A stretch of DNA of 64,000 bases. Origin: Epiperipatus broadwayi. Its lineage: Eukaryota > Onychophora > Udeonychophora > Euonychophora > Peripatidae. A program made the position numbers and the translations under genes. The stretch spans positions 806,001 to 870,000 of the forward strand of contig JAQFVV010000023.1 of the NCBI GenBank assembly GCA_028023455.1, in the 5' to 3' direction. The notes below the pieces were generated by a model. It saw nothing but the letters and a program-made list of their open reading frames with translations, had not been told where the DNA came from and did not search any database. Of the stretch, positions 60,652 through 64,000 are shown piece after piece (the stretch's first letter is position 1; the number at the start of each line of letters is the position of its first letter).

Positions 60652-60780
60652 TTGAAATAAATCAGCCCTAAAGTCTTGATTCACACGTGAAAGCCGATGA
60701 ATTCCCGCGAAAGAGGGGGAGATTGAAATAAATCAGCCTTAAAGTCTTGATTCACACGAAAAAGCCGATGAATTCCCGGC
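60652..60780 (+). repeat. Direct repeat, two units, period 71 bp
   Basis: ttgaaataaatcagcc starts at 60652 and 60723; both copies continue with taaagtcttgattcacacg, then aagccgatgaattcccg. Confidence 0.92.
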
Positions 60781-61939
60781 TGGTGGATCTTGGTTTTCCT
60801 ATCACACAGAAACATATCTAGATCACCTAAGTATGTGAAAATCCCTATATGTGAACGATATGTTTTAATTAGAGAATTAGCATGTCTTCAAAGGATTTCC
60901 TAATGGTAGTATAAAATATGTTTGGTTAGAGGACCACGTATTTTATACCTTATATATATAGATATATGGTCTGTATCAGTTAGGGAAAGCATAGTTCAAG
61001 GATAATAATGATTACTTTATTTTATTGTACTTGTAAAGTCATACCGCCTCCATTATTATTATTATTAAAATATTCTTTTATATCCTGAAACGCTCTTTTG
61101 AAATCGAACGTTTGTACTCTAATAATTAAGCACATAATTGATCGTTATTGGAAATGAATCATTTTGCTTCCACATGAGTCATGAAATTGAAATTCTATAC
61201 TAATACAATTCTAAATTAGTAAGGTGTATCTAATGATATTTATTCTTTTAAATTTGAATGTCAAAGAGGACTAACTCTTATTTGGTATTATTTTGTTCTT
61301 GACACTTTAATTACAAATATTTTATAAATCTATTGTACTATGCAACAGCACACTCAAACATTATATACTTTATGTTTTATATGTTAAACTATGTAATCAA
61401 TTGTCAGTAATTGCAAATCAAACTATCTAAAATCCCAAATTGTATAAACAAATTTATATCATTGTAAAATCCATCATTATATAAATTAATAAACCATTTT
61501 GATATTTAAATTTAGATTGCCTTTCATTTATGTTGTTTTGACTCTCTAGTATAAATTACTCTATTAATTGAGGTTTTATTAAAATTGAATTCAACATATA
61601 TGTAATCGGCCAGGAATATCATTATTATTGTTACAACTCCAATTTATTAATTGCTACTAAATTAATCCTCAATCATTCACAATGAATAATTATTATTTAA
61701 GTGTTAATTTTTCATGTGTCTCTTGATATTCTATTACTCAGTCTCCTGCTCAGCTGGGCCAGAATAAAAGGGGTATTACTGATATCATCAAAAACGTTAT
61801 TTATTAGTTGGAAACTTGGGAATTCATGCAGATAGGTAAGAGTCTGCGATTGCCCCTAACTTATGTATCTTGTGCTTGGTCGGACTCTAGGTACTTTTGC
61901 TTGGGTTCTGTTGAATGGATACATGCTTTTGATTGGTAC
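60781..61939. other. Noncoding AT-rich sequence
   Basis: Nothing recognisable was seen apart from short (ATT)n. Confidence 0.45.
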
Positions 61940-62014
61940 AGTATATATGTATGATTTGTGTATATATATATATTTTGTGTGTATATATATGTATATGGTT
62001 TGTATGTATATATT

Positions 62015-62075
62015 TTGTACTTCTGAGGAAGCAGTCGAAACTGTTAACTGTCAAGAAATGATTGTAGGAACATTG
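62015..62075 (+). ncRNA. Hammerhead-ribozyme-like motif in PLE copy P2 (stem II shrunken)
   Basis: CUGAGGA (62023-62029), GAAA (62037-62040) and GUC (62050-62052) occur in the same order as in P1. The spacer between GAAA and GUC again holds GUUAAC. CUU before the core can pair with AAG after GUC (stem I). The stem II region is only AGCAGUC, ten bases shorter than in P1, so this copy probably cannot cleave efficiently. Confidence 0.5.
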
Positions 62076-62695
62076 GTTTAATAATAAAAGAATTTAATAT
62101 ATAAAAAGATGATTGATAAATAAGACAATGCAAAAAAGAAATAAAAATTGAATAATTCGTTAAAGAAGATAAAAAGATACTAGTTGGAGATAAAAGAAAG
62201 AAAATAGATATACATATTGTGTATAGGAGTGGATACATGGAGAACATAAAGAGTATTAATGATTTGTTACAGTATATAATAGATGAAGAGCGTGAAGAAG
62301 CAAGGAACTATTTAAATAAAAGATGGAAATTGATGTTGAAGTTGAATAATGTTAATAATAATATAGTTTTTTTTAAAGAAATGTAAAGAGATGGAAGTAA
62401 TATCAAAGTTTATTAGAATTAATAATCATAGGAAATTGTTATTGGAAAAGAAAAGATCTATAGAAATGGTAGAAAGAAAATTATTACATATATATATTGA
62501 TAACTGCTATGGAATTAAGAGAAGACAAAGATATTAAGGAAATAAAAAAGAAGTTAACAAAAATAACTAAAGGAGAAGAAAAATTTAGAAGGTTATGTGA
62601 TATGAAGAAGAATATTATTAATATAAATATGGAATTAAGACATAGTAAAAAAAATACTGAATTTAAAAGATGAGAAAAAGGGAGGAAGGAATAAG

Positions 62696-62944
62696 ATGAA
62701 CAAGGATAAAAATGAAAGTATAATTTTTAAAATGACAACTGTAAAGTTAATAGAAAAAGAGAAGGATGTATTGAATAAAGGAATTAAGTATGTACCGAAT
62801 GGGTATAATAATAATAATAATATTATGAAATTAAAAACAGTTAAAGAAAAGATAGCACAGAAGAGAAGTATAGCATATATTATTATCAGAATGTGGAGGT
62901 TAACAAAATTATTAAAAATGAAGATAATGTATGGATTTAAATAA
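62696..62944 (+). pseudogene. Partial Penelope-like ORF, N-terminal segment
   Basis: An 82-codon frame with lysine-rich text and an N-x5 repeat from (AAT)n. It is a remnant: upstream in-phase coding text is interrupted by stops (for example near 62390 and 62670), and the polymerase core is absent downstream. Assignment rests on KLIEKEKDVLNKGIKYVP and on the linked ribozyme motif. Confidence 0.45.
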
Positions 62945-62950
62945 CAGGTT

Positions 62951-63163
62951 TTCTAAAAAACAAAAAAAAAAAAAAGGTATTAAATTGAAAGAAAAAAAAC
63001 CTATACTGCTCTCTTGCAAGCAATATTTAAAACAAATACAAATTCTAACAATAATTATTAACTGCGATATCTGAAGTTATTTTTCATATTTTCCTATTCT
63101 CTGTTCCATATCTATCAAACTAGTTGACATTAAAAAGATGTTTCAAATGGATTAAAGTGGTAT
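62951..63163. other. AT-rich spacer
   Basis: An A-tract at 62962-62975, otherwise nothing was seen. Confidence 0.4.
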
Positions 63164-63485
63164 AACTAAGTCAGCGGTCCCCAACCTTTTTGCACTTAAG
63201 AGCCCATTCCATAATACTGGCCAGGCAGCAGGTACCATTTATTTGTTCAATGTAAATTTATAGTTGGATATTGTTAATAAGACTTTTTTACGCTGTAAAA
63301 GTATAGTATGCCCTACAATTTGATTACAATATAATACAATAATTTATAAGAAATCTTAAAAATTAAATTTATTTGTATCAGATAAATAATTTTTTATCGT
63401 GTTCAGATAGCGGCGGGCACACGAAAAATGGTCTGCATGCACCATAGTGCCTGCGGGCATAGGGTTGGGGACCCCCAAACTAAGT
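63164..63485. mobile_element. Nonautonomous hAT element, 306 bp, 8-bp duplication
   Basis: The element 63172-63477 starts CAGCGGTCCCCAACCTTTTT and ends AGGGTTGGGGACCCCCA, with inverted ends of about 14 bp. The 8-bp target duplication aactaagt is exact (63164-63171 and 63478-63485). The subterminal region is GC-richer (aatactggccaggcagcagg; agcggcgggcacacg) and the middle is AT-rich. No transposase. TIR and duplication length place it in hAT. Confidence 0.93.
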
Positions 63486-64000
63486 TATATATATCAATAT
63501 TCAAGCAATTCTATCGAATTTAAATATATTAAATCTCGATTTTAAAATTTCATTCTAACTTTAAAAAGATCAAAAGTTAACAAACAAACCGATTTTCCAA
63601 AATCAATAAAAGCATTTAACAAAAAACATCTTTAAATAAATAACTGAAACTAAAAACTGATCACATAAACTAAAAAGTATAGTCCAATTTTAAAATATAA
63701 AAATTATGATTGTTTAATTGAAATACTAATTAATTACTAATTTATTAGTTCAAAATTTTCATAAAGATTAAAAGTATTTAAGCTAGCATTAAATATTTTT
63801 GTGAACTTAAAATTACAATTGAAATCAGTCTAATACATAACAATTATTGTAATGATCAGATTAGATATAAATCTCAAGAATAGTTTATAATTTTTTTTTC
63901 ACTAGTTTTTTATGAATATTGTTTAAATTTTAGTGTGATTTCAAATTGAAATAAAATTTATTATCTGCTATTAAAACCAAACAAGTCATAGTCAATGATC
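63486..64000. other. Noncoding AT-rich sequence
   Basis: Nothing recognisable was seen to the window end. Confidence 0.45.

Larger units (their letters stand above)
61940..62950 (+). mobile_element. Penelope-like element fragment P2 (ribozyme end plus N-terminal ORF)
   Basis: TA/GT-rich microsatellite (61945-62015) leads into tatattttgtacttctgagg, the hammerhead core and caagaaatgattgtagg-type sequence shared with P1. The next 800 bp are purine-rich on this strand and read as broken coding sequence. The last part (62696-62944) contains KLIEKEKDVLNKGIKYVP. That resembles the NLS--LT--E--VL-KGL-F-P block that opens the reverse transcriptase of Penelope-like elements. Everything downstream (palm, GIY-YIG) is missing. 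Confidence 0.58.

Overview
This is a very AT-rich (visually about three quarters A+T) stretch of animal nuclear DNA: introns and intergenic sequence packed with decayed transposable elements, with no bacterial-style gene organisation. The only host coding exon I can identify is on the minus strand at 21463-21684. It encodes the six-cysteine second half of the E1 domain of an amyloid-precursor-like protein (Appl). Its text is closest in my memory to arthropod APPL proteins, so the organism is probably an arthropod or another protostome with long AT-rich introns. No species can be named. Much of the window may be introns of this gene, because no neighbouring Appl exon could be found.

Layout. 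1-4364: a decayed hAT (ZBED5/SCAND3-like) transposase with its 3' terminal repeat, split by a 2656-bp noncoding element (X1; TG...CA ends, ACAT duplication) whose removal restores the transposase frame. 6530-9346: a near-complete but dead RTE-type LINE. 11.9-12.8, 23.8-24.8 and 29.4-29.8 kb: large fold-back repeats. 13630-14986 and 31310-32681: two copies of one solo LTR. 20272-20370: a 99-bp tRNA-Val-like SINE with exact target duplications. 21463-21684: the Appl exon. 27.3-27.9 kb: a LINE remnant. 33.6-36.4 kb: a 488-bp tandem duplication, an LTR-like promoter region and a hairpin. 37929-40363 (minus): a LINE with a PHD-finger/SGNH-esterase ORF1 and a deleted reverse transcriptase. 42753-45111: a complete but dead Tigger/pogo transposon. 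45768-45916: a palindromic MITE. 48489-49734: a noncoding TIR element with an 8-bp duplication. 53.26-58.33 kb: a nest made of Penelope-like (PLE) fragments with a hammerhead-ribozyme-like motif, a truncated RTE copy, a second X element (X2) and a putative solo LTR inside X2. 61.9-62.95 kb: a second PLE fragment with the same ribozyme motif. 63172-63477: a short nonautonomous hAT element.

How it fits together. Almost everything is the product of transposition and decay, and several insertions can be ordered. RTE landed in the PLE (11-bp duplication, PLE frame restored by excision), X2 lies at the head-to-head junction of two PLE fragments, and an LTR lies inside X2. The least familiar items are the X family (two flush insertions with 4-bp duplications, no coding capacity, 5' hairpins, tRNA-B-box-like 3' end), the fold-back families, the tiny tRNA-Val SINE, and the PLE hammerhead pair.
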